Shown: positions 21,500-32,574, counted from the first letter of the stretch. The stretch: 64,000 nucleotides of DNA from Phlebiopsis flavidoalba (GCA_035772785.1 JAOCPU010000081.1:1-64000), one strand, 5' to 3'. The notes: generated by a model not told the origin, from the letters alone. Made by a program: numbers and translations.

Positions 21500-23740
21500 T
21501 TTTTTCGGCCGCGTCTCTCATGCAACATGCATCATGGCCCATACCACTGCGCTCCCGAGCCCGAACGAACGCCGCCTGCGCTGCTCCCGCGCGCCCGCAC
21601 CCGAAGATGCCTGCGTCCGGTAAAACTCCCCCTGCTCCGTCTGTCGAGCCTGCTGCGAGCCCCCCGCGCCCTGTCCCGCAGCTCCAAACGGCACCACCCC
21701 GGGATATCCCGCGTAGCCCGCCTCCGTCGGCGCATAGACCCCCTGGGGCGAGTGCGGCGCAGGCGGAGTCATGGACGCGCCCATCGCGCCCGACCGCACG
21801 GCCTCGGCGAACTGCGCGTTCGCAAACGCCTCGTACTCGGTCGATCCGTGATCACAAACGAAGGGCTGGTTTCTCGCTGTCGTCTGCGGCGTGTGTACGC
21901 GGCGCTAGCCGGGCGAGGGCGGGAGCGAGCGCGCCGCGGCGGCGGCGTACGGCGGCGAGGGCGCGGGGCGCGTCGGGCGAGGCAGCGGGGCGGCGGCGGT
22001 GGTAGTGGAGGGCGCGCCGGTGCGAAGGGCGGGACAAGTGGACCCATCTGGTCCAGCGCGTGGAACGCGGCGCCGGTGTTGGGCGCGAGGTCTGGTGCTG
22101 GCACAGACGCAAGTGGTGTGGGGTGTAGCCACGGCCAGCGGCGGGTCGCCTGACGGCGCGGGTCGTCTGGTGGCAGTCCAGGTACAAGAGGCTGGATCGC
22201 CCTGTAGGGGACTCGACTATGGAAAGGGGAGCAGGGAGCGTGGTCTCTCGGTAATTCGGCATGTGCGCGGGGCAAGCGGGACATCCAGGCGGGGGAGGAT
22301 CGGCCTTGTAGACGTACTCGCGCGCACGGGCTCTCCCGCTGCTGATGTGCTTGTAGTGTTGCGTCTGGTATTTTTCGCGGTATAGTTGCGTTTTTTGGTG
22401 AGCCCATGTATCTGTTTTATATAGTTGACGAGCCCAGGTCCTCCTGCTTCAAGCGTGGCTGCAGCGGGGAGCAGTGTCCTTGCTTTTTCGCACGACTACG
22501 GCGAGTCGGAGATGTCGCCGGCGCAGACTCCCGGGGTGAGCTCGCAGATGGAGGCGATGGTGTTGGCAATGTCATCACGGTGGTGTGGTGGGGGGTCACC
22601 GGGCCGCTCGCTGGCAGAGGCACCAATCCTGCGGGAGCGCGCAATGAGCGTCGGGTGTCACGGCGCGCTCAGGCACACAGACGTACCTTGCGCGGCGGCG
22701 TTGTCGAGCGCGGCGGCGTTGTCGAGCGCGGCGGTTTTGGCTTGGCAGTTGCGAGGAGGAACGTGAATCTGTGTGGATCGACTTGGAACCAGACCGGAGC
22801 GTTTCGACGCTGATCTGAACCTGCAGCTACCAGAGGCATTATTAAAGTTTGATTTCCGTGTGCGAACGCGGGTGAGTAAGACTCACCATCTGGCGGTGAA
22901 AGTCACGGAGTGCGCGGAAGCGCGGGTGTGGGCGGAGGACCATGTGCAGGCGTATCCTTTCCTGGGCGCGCGTGTCCCTCGGTTTGTCAGCAATGGGGCG
23001 TGAGGCGCGCGTGCGGACGGAGAGAGTCAGCTCTGACCTGACGTAGTGTCCTGATTACGGCAGCATCGCGTGTAGCTGCCTCGGGGGTGTGACCTGCCTG
23101 AGTGTGAAAACTCGCGGGGTCTTGTGTGGGCTCACGGCCGACGACGATGAGGTGTCGCGTCGTCCGCTCGTCCAGCTCGCGGGAGACGGCTTGCAAGGTC
23201 TGTGCGAAAATAAAAAGAAAAGACGGATAATTCGTGAGAACCTGGGCGGGACGGTGAGAAATATGAGCACAATTACCTCAATGCCGCTCCACAGCGCCGC
23301 CATCGAGAGCGGCGCGGTCGCGTCAAAGCGGAGGGCGGGGACCTGGTTTGCCGCGGCGGAGAGAAAACAGGGTGTTGATGCACGGGATCGGCCGTCCTGC
23401 GCCAGCAGATGCGGACCTGCCACGACAACACAAAGCAGACAGTGAGCAGCAGCACAGAAAATGAGAGAAACACGGTGCGCACCACATTGTCAGGGCCCTG
23501 GAGTGGGGCGAGCAGGGCGTAGACAGGTACCACTGGAGCTCGGGCCAGGCGCGAGCATTTCCGGGGAGGAGTCGAGCAGCACGAGGGGGCGAGCTGGGCA
23601 TCGCCGGGCGAGTCTGGAGAGGCAAACGGATGGGAGCTGTGGGTGAGTGGCCATGTTGGTGTGCGAGTGCGCGAACCTGCATGCGGCACGCCGCGCGGTG
23701 TGGGTGGCGCGATCTGAGGCAGGATCCTGCTCGCAAGCTA
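21500..23740 (-). CDS. Unidentified membrane-anchored protein with low-complexity tail
   Basis: Not recognised. Minus-strand frames give a hydrophobic stretch VVRTVFLSFSVLLLTVCFVL (about 23500-23440), then IEVIVLIFLTV (about 23290-23255) and VSRELDERTTRHLIVVG (about 23190-23140), suggesting a membrane protein with a coil-like segment. Lower down the frames become rich in Pro, Ala and Gly, with TEYEAFANAQFAEAVRSGAM and HSPQGVYAPTEAGYAGYPG (about 21845-21690) near the end. An 18-base repeat at 22690 adds an alanine- and asparagine-rich six-residue repeat. Several frame changes make the gene model unreliable, and it could be two genes. Its left neighbour region is empty, and upstream lies the Whi2-like gene on the same strand. 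Confidence 0.4.
22690..22738. repeat. 18-base tandem repeat, about 2.6 copies
   Basis: GCGCGGCGGCGTTGTCGA occurs at 22690-22707 and 22708-22725, then a partial copy. The unit length divisible by three suits a coding repeat in the minus-strand gene. Confidence 0.7.
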
Positions 23741-24149
23741 AAGGTGTCTGTGGTGTTTTCTCGGACGGCGCGTCCGGGAGTTGGGCTGGGCGAGGCGGAG
23801 GGAGGAGAGGAGATAAGGGCGGCGGACGAGTAGTCGGACTTTCGACCTAGCGTACGAAAAGAGCATGTACATCTGGTCAGCTACAGACGACATCCCAAGG
23901 AACACCGACTACTACTAAACGGCTAAAGCTTGATGGCATGTGCCGTGTTGCCTTTCCCTGCAACCCTGCACTGCGCCTCGATCGGGCACACACCCGGCAC
24001 TGCCCATCCATCATCTACTCCCGCGGCATGCCCCCAACGCAGCAGCTGCACGCTCTCGAGATGCTCCACACTCTCATTTAGCATTTGCCTCCGCCAGATC
24101 CCATCGATCCTCGCACACACTCGGAAAACAAAATCAATAAATCAATCTT

Positions 24150-25754
24150 CGCCCCGCACAAAGCTCGGCGATCTCAACAAACCCTGCCACCGCCACCGCA
24201 CACCGTGACCTCGCCGGGCGTGCGGGCGGCGACGCAGGCCCGGGGCAGCGGGGCCACCAGATGCGCGCGATGCGCTTCTTCTTCGATCCGCATGTGCTGT
24301 GGCCGCCCAGAACGCGCCGACGTTCCTTGTTCCTGGCTGTGCACGCGCCGCTCGCAGCGGGGAGGAGAATGGCATCATTATCAATTTGAAACGGGTATCC
24401 AGAGCGTGGGGGCGGAGACGATGGCGGGTATACATTACAAACATACAGCAGCAGGCGTGGCCGGTGCTCACAACCTAAGAGTACAGACCATGGTAAGTAA
24501 ACACAGATTGTCAGAACCAGCCGTGCGACGCACCAGACTGAGCTCCAGCGTCCACAACCTGCGGGCCCAGAGCTTGACTAGCCGTGAGGGCTCGCCGTCC
24601 TCGGCGAGGTCGACCTCGATGCCGTCCCACCAGCACTTTCCGCTGTCAAGCTGTCAATATTTGCCGGTGAAGGAGCAAAGAAGTGAGCGGCGTACCGCGG
24701 GCTTGCGCCAGAAGAGCAGCAGCTTCTGTGCAGTTGCAATCTGCGAATAGTCGACGTTGACCTGCTTCTCGCCCTTGCCAGTGGTGTGATGTACGAGACC
24801 CGTCTTGAGTAGCACAAAGCGCGATCGACGAGATGCAGCATCGCGAAGGCTCGAGAGCACGGTAGCCCCACTCGTCCTCACGATCAAACCCACTGAAGAC
24901 GATTAGTATCCAAACGCATCGAAAAACGTCACAGCAGGGGGACGTACCTCATACAGAGCATGTCAATGAGATGTGTTGCTCAGCAATGTTGTTTCCCTCC
25001 TTGTTCACGTTCCGCTGAAGCGCGGTGAAGATGTTGCGCTTATGAAGGAGTGAAGCGAGCCGCAGCGGCGCTTGAGGTCGAGCAACGCGTCGTGTGGCGA
25101 CGCCTCGCCGCGCCCGTCGTCGCGGCGGGTCCATTCACGCGGAGGTTATGGGAGAAGTATTCGAGCTCCTCGCGCCAGCACGGCTCGATCGCCCTGTACT
25201 TTGTCAGGCAGCGGGTTCTGGTTCGGCGAGGGCCCAAAGTCGGACCGTTGGGGTTGACCCGCCCTCTATGAGGTGCCTGTTGCGCGGCGGAACAGTCCTG
25301 GCGTACTCGTGTGGCCGTTTTAGAAGTCGCGCAGAGGTCCTTGCGCGAAGAATTGCAAGAACATATGTCAAAGCAATCTGGCGTTCCGAAACTGCGCGAC
25401 GTAGAGAGCAACATGATTCGCTGGTAGCAAACGGGGTTAGTGCACGTACGTCCCCCCCCCCCCCCCCCCCCCCCGAACGCCAGTAGAGTTTTCCTCATAG
25501 TCGTCGTCCCGCCTACCCGCCATCGGGAGAGCGCAGCGCTCTGGCGCGCGAGAGCACCATAGACCATTTCGGAAAGAGACAAAGTAGAACGATTCCGGCA
25601 AGTTCATGATCGTTTCGCGGTCCACGAGAACCGCTTGACCCGAAGGTCGAGCAGCAGCCGTCTTGTGTGAGCAGCTGCGGCTGCAGATTCGTCTGCACAG
25701 GCGGTTTGCGACACCTGTGTGATCGAGCGAGTTGTTCATCGTCGCGGTCGCCAT
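24150..25754 (-). CDS. Whi2-like BTB/POZ growth-regulation protein
   Basis: Fungal Whi2-type proteins have an N-terminal BTB/POZ-like fold and a long conserved C-terminal part; yeast Whi2 acts with Psr phosphatases in general stress and nutrient signalling. Here the frame from 25754 reads GQAVLVDRETIMNLPES and, one frame off, LLCLFPKWSMVLSRA, the expected start of the BTB region. Then come REELEYFS (about 25174-25150), LLHKRNIFTALQRNVNKEG and NNIAEQHI (25050-24970), GLIVRTSGATVLSSL (about 24890) and KQVNVDYSQIATAQKLLLFW followed by RKPA (24772-24700). KLWARRLWTLELSLV (24580-24535) closes the conserved part. These blocks agree with what I remember of fungal Whi2-like proteins, which is memory, not a search. 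The 3' end is uncertain. A 23-base C run at 25452-25474 interrupts the gene. It diverges from LTO1. Confidence 0.6.
25452..25474. repeat. Poly-C tract (23 bases)
   Basis: An uninterrupted run of C inside the Whi2-like gene, between the BTB-like part and the REELEYFS part. It probably lies in an intron or has an unreliable length. Confidence 0.8.
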
Positions 25755-25973
25755 GGTCGTCGAGGGGAGCGAGCGTGTAGGACGGCGAGAACGACAAGCA
25801 GGGCAGCGGAGGTGTGAGACAACACGCCCAAGAGCGTCAACCGGTCAGACGCCAAACACGGCCAATCCGCGGATTTGTGCGCCAATCACATAGTTTCAAA
25901 GCCAGCGGAAGGTGGGTGTCCCGAGCTGCAGCTCGCGTTTTCGTTTACACCACCACGTCCTCCCTCGCTCGCC
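25755..25973. promoter_or_regulatory. Short bidirectional promoter region
   Basis: About 220 bases separate the divergent starts of the Whi2-like gene (minus) and LTO1 (plus). The right end is CT-rich (about 25940-25972), typical of a fungal transcription start region. No TATA box is evident. Confidence 0.4.
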
Positions 25974-26764
25974 ATGGACTTTCCTCGATCTCGAAGATCT
26001 CGTGCATGTGGAACAGTCGTGCGTGCACATTTTTTGTCTCCAATTTTGGCAGCTATCTGAGCCTCATGTCTGGCCGCAGCTTCTATGACGATGGTTACAA
26101 AGACGGATTCGAGCACGGTCCGCATCCACGTCTTGTGATCGAGGGCAGAGCTCTTGCGGCGCGAAAAGGGCTACGAAATTGTGGGAGGAACTCGGGTTCT
26201 ACGAAGGCTTTGCCCTTATGTGGCGCGTGCTCTCTTCTTGCGACTTTTCTTTTCGCGACCGAGGTGAGCAATTTTCCGTGTCACTCCGTCATCCGCTCAC
26301 ACGAGCCTCTGCTCTAGCCGGGCCACAAGCAACATCAATCATCTCTACTCGACTAATTGCGCAGTTTCCCAAAATTAATACCCCTCAGAACAACGGATTC
26401 CTCCGAGGAGCTCGACATTCCCAAAACTCTTCCGTCACAGATCCGCTCGGCGTTACACAAAGCCCTCTGCGCCACGCTGGGTGTGCGACCCACCCTCCGT
26501 GGCAGGCCCCCTGACGATCCCGCGGATACCCCGGCACAGCATCGGACAGACGGGAATTCCCGTAGTGGAAGGTGCGACCGCCAAGCCCGCCAACAGGCTG
26601 CGACCGTCACAGCCTTCTTGAGTAAACCTGGGCCGCCCGCGTCCGTCTCCCACATGACCCGTATACACGGCCGGTCGCCCTGTACGGCGGATACGCCAGC
26701 CCAGCAGGCCCATCCCTCGTCGCGACGACCCGGGATCGATCGGCTCTTGCGCTGCCTGCATTAG
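25974..26764 (+). CDS. LTO1: LTO1/ORAOV1 homolog (Fe-S adaptor for ribosome recycling factor)
   Basis: Lto1 partners with Yae1 to bring the cytosolic iron-sulfur assembly machinery to the ABC protein Rli1/ABCE1. The ATG at 25974 gives MDFP and, one frame off, DLEDLVHVEQS. The deca-GX3 motif is clear: FYDDGYKDGFEHG, LVIEGRAL (about 26080-26155), then WEELGFYEGFALMWRVL (about 26180-26232), with glycines or small residues every fourth position. A second exon carries IAQFPKIN and SSEELDIPK, then ALCATLGVRPTLR (26360-26505), matching the family C-terminal part. The remaining ~85 codons to 26764 are Pro/Thr-rich and may be a lineage-specific tail or an overrun past a hidden stop. At least three frame steps are required. 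Confidence 0.8.
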
Positions 26765-27645
26765 GTGCGTGCGCTGTCAGTTGACGCACCCGTCTAGGCC
26801 CGCCGCACGGCTGCTGCATGCCCCTGCACCGGGCGCGTGCGGGGCACGTGACATCATCGCACGGGCCCGAATGCGCAGGAAGCGCAGCTTGCGCACGATC
26901 TCAATCTCATTCATCCAATTGCACATGTATCACCGGCCGTGCCTTCTGTCTCGACACGTCCGCGCTAGAGTCCTATCATCCCCCTTTCGCGTTGACAAAT
27001 GGGGCCCACGTGATATTCCACACGCCCTGCTCTCGCGCGCCCTCGCCGCTGTGCGCATCCGATTCTTCCTGTTTCAATGTGCGGCCGACTCAAGGAAGAA
27101 TAACGCCCCGTCGTGACGGTCATTAGTCTTCCGCCAGCTCGATCCACAGCCCCACATCCGTTCGTATCGCAACCTGCTGAAACGCGCACGCCTAGGATCT
27201 GCGATCATGACGTATGACGTGTTATAGTATACCTAAGATTCAAGAGCCCATGTAATCGCGATACACGCGCCTCACGCGCAGCTTCGTCGGTCTGGCCAAG
27301 GATTCATCTCGGCTCGCTCTCCGGTGGTCCATGTGTAGGATGGTGGCGTTACTGCAACGGTTTGTCGCGCACGCCTCGCGGAGGCGGGCTCCGATCAGTG
27401 TGGCATGTTCCTTCGCGCCCAGCGCCAAGTCTGATGTACGGCATTCGGCTGAAGCTATACCATTGGCAGTGCTGACCGAATGGTTTTTTTGTCATGATGT
27501 GGTGATCGCTGCGTTATAAGTTTGAATGAAGAAATTAGGCTCAGAAAGCGGTGCAATCTCAAGGTTCGTGGCTGTCCCTTGAGAGACGGAGACTTGTCGT
27601 GACGGTACGCCGTGATTTTATTGTCCGATATAGAAATTGAGCGGG
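26765..27645. other. Intergenic between convergent genes
   Basis: Frames at 26769-27126 are Arg/Ser/Cys-rich without domains. Nothing else is visible; the region holds the 3' ends of LTO1 and of the rhodanese gene. Confidence 0.4.
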
Positions 27646-28907
27646 CTATGATCGTGGTAGATGAAGGAAGAACGTGATTTGTAACATTGTACATTGAGAG
27701 CATTCCAACGGTACATCGATACACAAGTCCAGCCTGGTTCCATGAACTTGTTTCAGCCAATCTCCGGACCGAGCCTCTCGCTCAGCAAACGAGTACTCCT
27801 CTACCGGCATCGTCCAGTTTGCAGCAGCACGCTCAACCTCCCGCCGGAAGCGGCCAGCCGCCTTCCACGCCTGATACCCACCAACCATATCCGTCGCATT
27901 CATGCAGCCCCAAATCGGCGCAAGCTCGCCGCCGCAAGCGAGCTCGTGTACCCCCGACGAGCAAAACACGATCACACGGAGATCGTACCGGTCCGCAACA
28001 GGGATCTACGCGCAATCCCGAGCGCGGGTCGAACTCGCCACTCGAGCACGTTTCCGCTCGACGACGAGCGCGCCCCCGATCCCGCCCTCCGCCGCGCGCT
28101 GCGCCGCCGGCCCGGATGTCCACGAGCACGACGGGCCACGGGCTCGCGGGCTCGCGCAGCTCCGTGAGCGCACGCGGCGGGCGACACGCGTTCGAGGCGC
28201 GACCCGCTCGCGCTCGAGGCGACACCCGCGATGCCCTGCGAGCCCGGCGGCGGGTGGGGGGGGGGGGCACACGGGGGCGGCTTACCCGTTTGAGCGGGTC
28301 TATCGGTCTGGTGCGCGGCGGCCTTGCGGAGCGCGTCCACAGCAGCGCGTCGTCGTCGTACGCGCGCGGTGCCGAGCCCGTGCACCAGAGCGAACCAGCG
28401 GCGGCGGCCGTTGGGCGCGTGCGAGGGGCGCGGGTCGCTCGCGATGCGGCCGGTGAACTTGGCGGGCACGAGCATCGCGGCGCGGGTGAGGAAACTCGTG
28501 CGCAGACGCGATGAGGAGGAGTCGGCGCAGGGGCGTGCGGCAGCGGGGCCGAAGCGCGAGCGCGAACAGGTAGTCGGACAGCGTCTCGTGCGCAGCGTGA
28601 AGTGCGCCTCGATGCACTCTGCGACGGCGCGCAGGAGCAGCGGGGTCTGCGGACGCCCGAGAGCGCGCTCACTACGACGCCGACGCGGCTCCCGTCGACG
28701 GTCTCTCTGCGCGGCTGATGGCGGCGCAGCGGCGCGAGCTGGTCGCCGACCTGCCGCCGGATGCCGGTCGAGGGCTGCGTTCTGTGCGCGGGACGACGCG
28801 CTGCTGGTTGTGCGCTGTGAGAGACTGGCCTCGGATCCCGAGGCGCGGGGGCCTAGATTCGAGGCGAGGGCGATGAGGGGTGAGGATGTGAATGGTCCGC
28901 CGAGCAC
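27646..28907 (-). CDS. Rhodanese-domain protein with unidentified N-terminal part
   Basis: Rhodanese domains transfer sulfur through a loop cysteine. The minus strand shows, across frames, VVLVDIR (about 28140), GGIGGALVVER and NVLEWR (about 28095-28040), DPRSGLRVD, VIVFCSSG (27980-27955; the cysteine is the candidate catalytic residue), ADLGLHE (about 27915) and ATDMVGGYQAWKAAG (27897-27853). This order and wording resemble single-domain rhodaneses common in actinobacteria, and also seen in fungi, from memory. The frame stops at 27646 after EEYSFAEREARSGDWLKQ. Upstream (28907-28200) the frames give VAECIEAHFTL, HETLSDYLFALA and RWFALVHGLG, which seem coding but are unrecognised; this could be a fused domain or a separate gene. 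The local sequence is very GC-rich with a 13-base G run near 28258. Frame changes are frequent. Confidence 0.6.
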
Positions 28908-29883
28908 GGGGCCCCTCGAGGTTCGAGGGAAGCGCGCAGCGGTGAGCCGTCAAACGAATCTAGCGGGCCGTCGTTTAGCAGATGCGAGGCGATGTGACTT
29001 CGCCGTAGCTGGATGTCGACGCGCTGCCTGGGCTGCCGGGAGCAGCATGTGGATCGCCCGCCGCGTATCCGTAGCTTAGGCTACTCGCGCCGCTGCCATC
29101 GTCGAGCATCATCTTTTTGATAATATGATTTGTTCGAGGATGGGGGAAGTCACTGTGGGAATGTGTTAGAGACGAAGTTACTGCGTAGCGCGATGAAGGC
29201 AAGAGATTTCTCCGATAGTCCCCTCGAATCGAGGATATAAGCATCCGGTTGATGAACACGCCATCACATTCCCGCAGCTTGAGCTAAGCTGACAGATGGT
29301 CCAGGCTGCAGGAACTCCTTCATTATTCGCCGAATCATAGCGGAATCTGCCAGAGAAAAGCGGCATAACTGCCTCACGAAGAGAATCGTTGATATCAATG
29401 TAACATCAATTTTCCAAACATAAAGCTTGTTCAAGTCACTGGCATGATAGGCTAAAGCAGCCTGATTTTATCAACGCTTGTTCCGAGCAAATTACAATTG
29501 CGAGGTGTAGCAATTGATCTCTCTCGATGATGTGGAAACAGGAGTACAATCGCCTCATCAGGAAGATATCCCGATGGTAGGACCGAAGAGTTTTTTCAAC
29601 AAGGAGTCCTAGAAAACTCACCAGTGGGAGATATACAGCGCCTTGCGGTCACTGGTGAAGACACAAGTAGGTCTAGATGAACGGTCAACAAACCTCGAAC
29701 TTCGAACCACAGCGGCCGAAGCGCCATCACAAGTTTCCCACGGGAATTAACGTCCATAATAGGCATACACATTATCAAACAAATGCTCATAAGCTACAGG
29801 GGTATCATGCATATCGATTTTGTTTCGTCAAGGGGGCATATGTGGAGGGTGTTCGCAGGTCGTTAAAGTCGTGTCTCTATGTT
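28908..29883. other. Intergenic, no confident gene
   Basis: A minus-strand frame 29259-28975 includes DDGSGASSLSYGYAAGDP, possibly a low-complexity protein end, but no domain supports it. 29400-29880 is AT-richer and featureless. Confidence 0.35.
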
Positions 29884-30245
29884 TTGCTTCCGCGGGCAGC
29901 CTAGTAAAGCCGCCGCTCCTCTCACTACGTGCCCCCAGATTGTATCGGTGTGTGCCTGTCCGGCGCGTGCGACCACCAAAGCAGTTGCAGCAGAGAATGT
30001 CGAGGATAACGTCAATGATAGTGACAATGACCTATTGGAGGCTAGATGAATATAAGATTTCAATCGAAAAAATAAAACAACGCACCGTGACAATGGCCAG
30101 ACAACAATTGTCATGATCACATTGGCAATGGCAGAGATGATGGCGTGTGATACCGCCTCCAATGGCAGAGACAACGGAACCCTGCAACGGGCAAAAGTCA
30201 GAATTTTTGTAAATGAGATATAGAACAGGGTGGTTGGCGCACCAT
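29884..30245 (-). CDS. Small hydrophobic fungal membrane protein
   Basis: The first exon appears to be only the ATG (30245-30243). It is followed at once by an intron of 61 bases (30242-30182) starting GTGCGC and ending TTGCAG. The second exon reads GSVVSAIGGG then HAIISAIANVIMTIV, a single strongly hydrophobic stretch. A second intron (starting GTGCGT, ending CCAATAG near 30035) leads to VIVTIIDVILDILCCNCFGG and RTRRTGTHRYN, a Cys pair and a basic tail. This arrangement is that of a widespread, uncharacterised basidiomycete family of roughly 70-100 residues that I know from memory; function is unknown. Two single-base steps are needed in exon 2. The end near 29884 is approximate. Confidence 0.7.
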
Positions 30246-30384
30246 GTTTTTTATATGATTCGATGTAAATGGACTGGGGTATTGAGATTGAGATTTAGAG
30301 TGGAGGGTGGTGTGAAATGTTAATGAAGAGATTCAGCCGGATCCCAAGGCTCTTATACGATCCCGTAGTGGCACTTGTACGTCA

Positions 30385-30392
30385 TGACGTCA
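30385..30392. promoter_or_regulatory. Perfect CRE-type palindrome TGACGTCA
   Basis: Lies about 140 bases upstream of the ATG of the minus-strand small hydrophobic gene. TGACGTCA is the binding site of CREB/Atf1-type bZIP factors; in fungi these respond to stress. Chance occurrence is possible. Confidence 0.4.
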
Positions 30393-30579
30393 CAGTCGTT
30401 GCACCACAGGCAAGTCAGAGCTGGGCTCTGGGCGGAGGGTAATCGCATGATGTCAGCTGGAAGGGGAGACATGCTCCTGCTATTGTGGAGAAGATTCCAG
30501 TTAACGCCCCACCCCTCGAGCGTAGTGGGGCCAACTTTCCATGCCAAGATTTGCGCGAACGCAGGAGGCGTGATACGTG

Positions 30580-30635
30580 CAGCGTGACAGGGTGTCTGTG
30601 ACACACCACGTGCTCTGTGACAAACATCACTTCCG
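30580..30635. promoter_or_regulatory. Cluster of GTGACA words with palindrome and E-box
   Basis: Three GTGACA words occur within about 50 bases, one inside the palindrome GTGTC-TGT-GACAC, beside CACGTG. It lies between divergent genes (small hydrophobic protein and Dpb4). Confidence 0.35.
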
Positions 30636-30922
30636 AACGCGTCGACCGCGAATTTTATTGTTGGTGTCCTTCGTCGAGTTCGCGTCCTCACTTAGCCTCA
30701 GTTATTGTAGCAGCGAATGAATTTTTATGAGTTTCCGCTTATAAAGCTTTTGGTGGGCCTTGACTACCCCGGAAACCGCAGTTTGTCAACCCAAGTTGAA
30801 CCCAAGTTACGTCCGACCCATACAATGAACTTCGAAACGGCTTCCGTAAAAAGATGCTGACTTTTTGCATAGCTGCAGAATATTTTATGACTCACGCCCC
30901 TCTTCAATTATGCGAAATTCAG

Positions 30923-30978
30923 GAGAGCACTCAACTACATCATCAAGCACGAGAGCACTCGACTACATCATCAAGCAC
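30923..30978. repeat. 28-base direct tandem repeat, 2 copies
   Basis: Units 30923-30950 and 30951-30978 differ at one base; each starts GAGAGCACTC and ends CATCATCAAGCAC. Located about 140 bases upstream of the Dpb4 start. Confidence 0.85.
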
Positions 30979-31119
30979 GAGGCGCCGACGCGTATTCGGC
31001 AAGGGGCGTCCGCGTCAAGTCCAAGCTCTGTCGCAAACCACCATCCCACCACCATTCCCAGCTCGCTTCTATTTCCAGTATCTCCTTTAAATACAAATTT
31101 TTTCCATTAAGATCTCAAG

Positions 31120-32130
31120 ATGCCCCGCAAGGATGCAAATGCAGGTCCCTCGACGGCACAGGCTCAGCAGGACGCGGTCTCAGAAGGGTATTGACGTGGG
31201 GATTGACGCGTACGAGCTACCGAAAAGCCTGGTGACGAGACTCGCTCGGTCTGCTGTATGTACGCGAATCCCTGGCTCATTTGCTACCTAGTAGCTTCTC
31301 GAATATCTCGTCTGTAGATCCCTGAGAATGCGAAATTGCAAAAGGAGTCCGTGCTCGCACTCATGAAAAGGGTCAACTGTGTTCATTAACTACCTTGGTG
31401 CGTTCCCGAGTTCATCAACAATATTGTTCAGCTTTATTAACCTTTTCATAGCTGCATCGTACGTATAGCGTGGCTTGTAAGCTATAACTCAGCTTGACAC
31501 TCCTGACCAGAGCACACGATGTCGCGTGGCACAAAAGCAGCACAAGAGCGTGTCTGCGTCCGACGTTCTCAAAGCACTCGAGCTACTAGACCTCGGAGAC
31601 ATGATACCGGGGGGGGCACCTGACAAATGAGCTACAGGGTATGTGTGTTGCTGACGACCTCATACCTTTCATTGCTCAATAGCACCCCCAGCGTACCGCG
31701 ACAATCAAAAGGGCGGAGACAAAGCAAAATTGAAACGGGGGTGGTCGTGGAGGGGCAAGGGGAAGGAGGCCGCCGAGTCCGCGTCAGCGAAAGGCAAGGG
31801 CAAGGCGAAAGCTACAAACTACGACGAACACCCCACTCACCATTCCGGGACGTGGTGCACCTCGTCCTGCTCAGGGCGAGCCCCGACGACGAAGCGCCAG
31901 TGGCACGATGTCTCCGAAGAGGACGGTGCTTGCTAGAGGAGGATGTAGAGGGCGAGACCGCGGAAGATGTGGTGTATTCCGACGACGAAGATGGTGGAAG
32001 GAGAGGACGTGGGCGGATGATGACGGATGATGAAGGGGACGTGATGGACGAAGGTGAGTTGGAAGAGGAGGAGGTTAGACGGGATGCGCGTGGGGTGGGG
32101 GACCACGATACTGCTATGGATGAGGATTGA
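31120..32130 (+). CDS. DPB4: DNA polymerase epsilon subunit D, histone-fold (Dpb4-like)
   Basis: Dpb4 pairs with a second histone-fold partner in DNA polymerase epsilon and in the ISW2/CHRAC remodeller, binding double-stranded DNA. The start MPRKDANAGPSTAQAQQDAV precedes IDVGIDAYELPKSLVTRLAR. After an intron (31256-31317) come IPENAKLQKESVLALMK, GSTVFINYL, AHDVA, HKSVSASDVLKALELLDLGD, the complete CBFD/NF-YB/HMF fold. The later part is a lysine-rich stretch (KGKGKAKA) then a long acidic tail with DVVYSDDEDGG and EEEEVRRDA, ending HDTAMDED at 32130, typical of the family. Single-base steps occur at about 31185, 31370 and 31530; since the gene should be essential or nearly so, they are probably errors. 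Confidence 0.87.
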
Positions 32131-32574
32131 AAAGTTGCTTGGTACGCTTCTTTTTCCTGTAAAATGACGAATGGTAGCTCACACGTACGCCGTTTCAAGG
32201 TTGGCGCATCCAGGCGCTCTCCATTTGACACACCGCGTTTCGTGCTATTCATACCATGCCAGGCCCAATGCAAAGTCATTTAAGCAATTCACTTTACAGC
32301 GAAGAACCAGAGACGTCGGCTTGCACTTCCACCAGTCATAGGTGTAGTGGCTTCTGTCCGTAAGTTACTGACGTGGTTTTCGATAGACGCCACATATGTT
32401 GAACGACTCCGGCTTAACCTTCGCTTCTTCTTTTTCTCCGCATATCAACAAAATTCTCCGGAGTGAGACGTTGCGATATGAACTTTGTTTGCAGATCAAG
32501 TCCTCAACTGGATGACAATGATATTTTTCTTTAAGATATCCAAACACTAGCGGGACAGCCACATAACGCTGATA
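32131..32574. other. Intergenic, no gene seen
   Basis: Only a short minus-strand frame (32562-32365) occurs, without motif. It should contain the Dpb4 3' end and the promoter of the AAA ATPase. Confidence 0.4.

Noticed and set aside
21769..22407. 212-codon Pro/Arg-rich minus-strand ORF as a gene on its own
   Set aside because: Its composition is that expected of GC-rich frame shadow; parts of the neighbouring frame (TEYEAFANAQF, HSPQGVYAPTEAG) look more like real protein.
19144..32130. DPH3, LTO1 and Dpb4 as pseudogenes because of frame breaks
   Set aside because: All conserved motifs persist with intact splice sites; joint loss of such core genes is implausible compared with base-level error.
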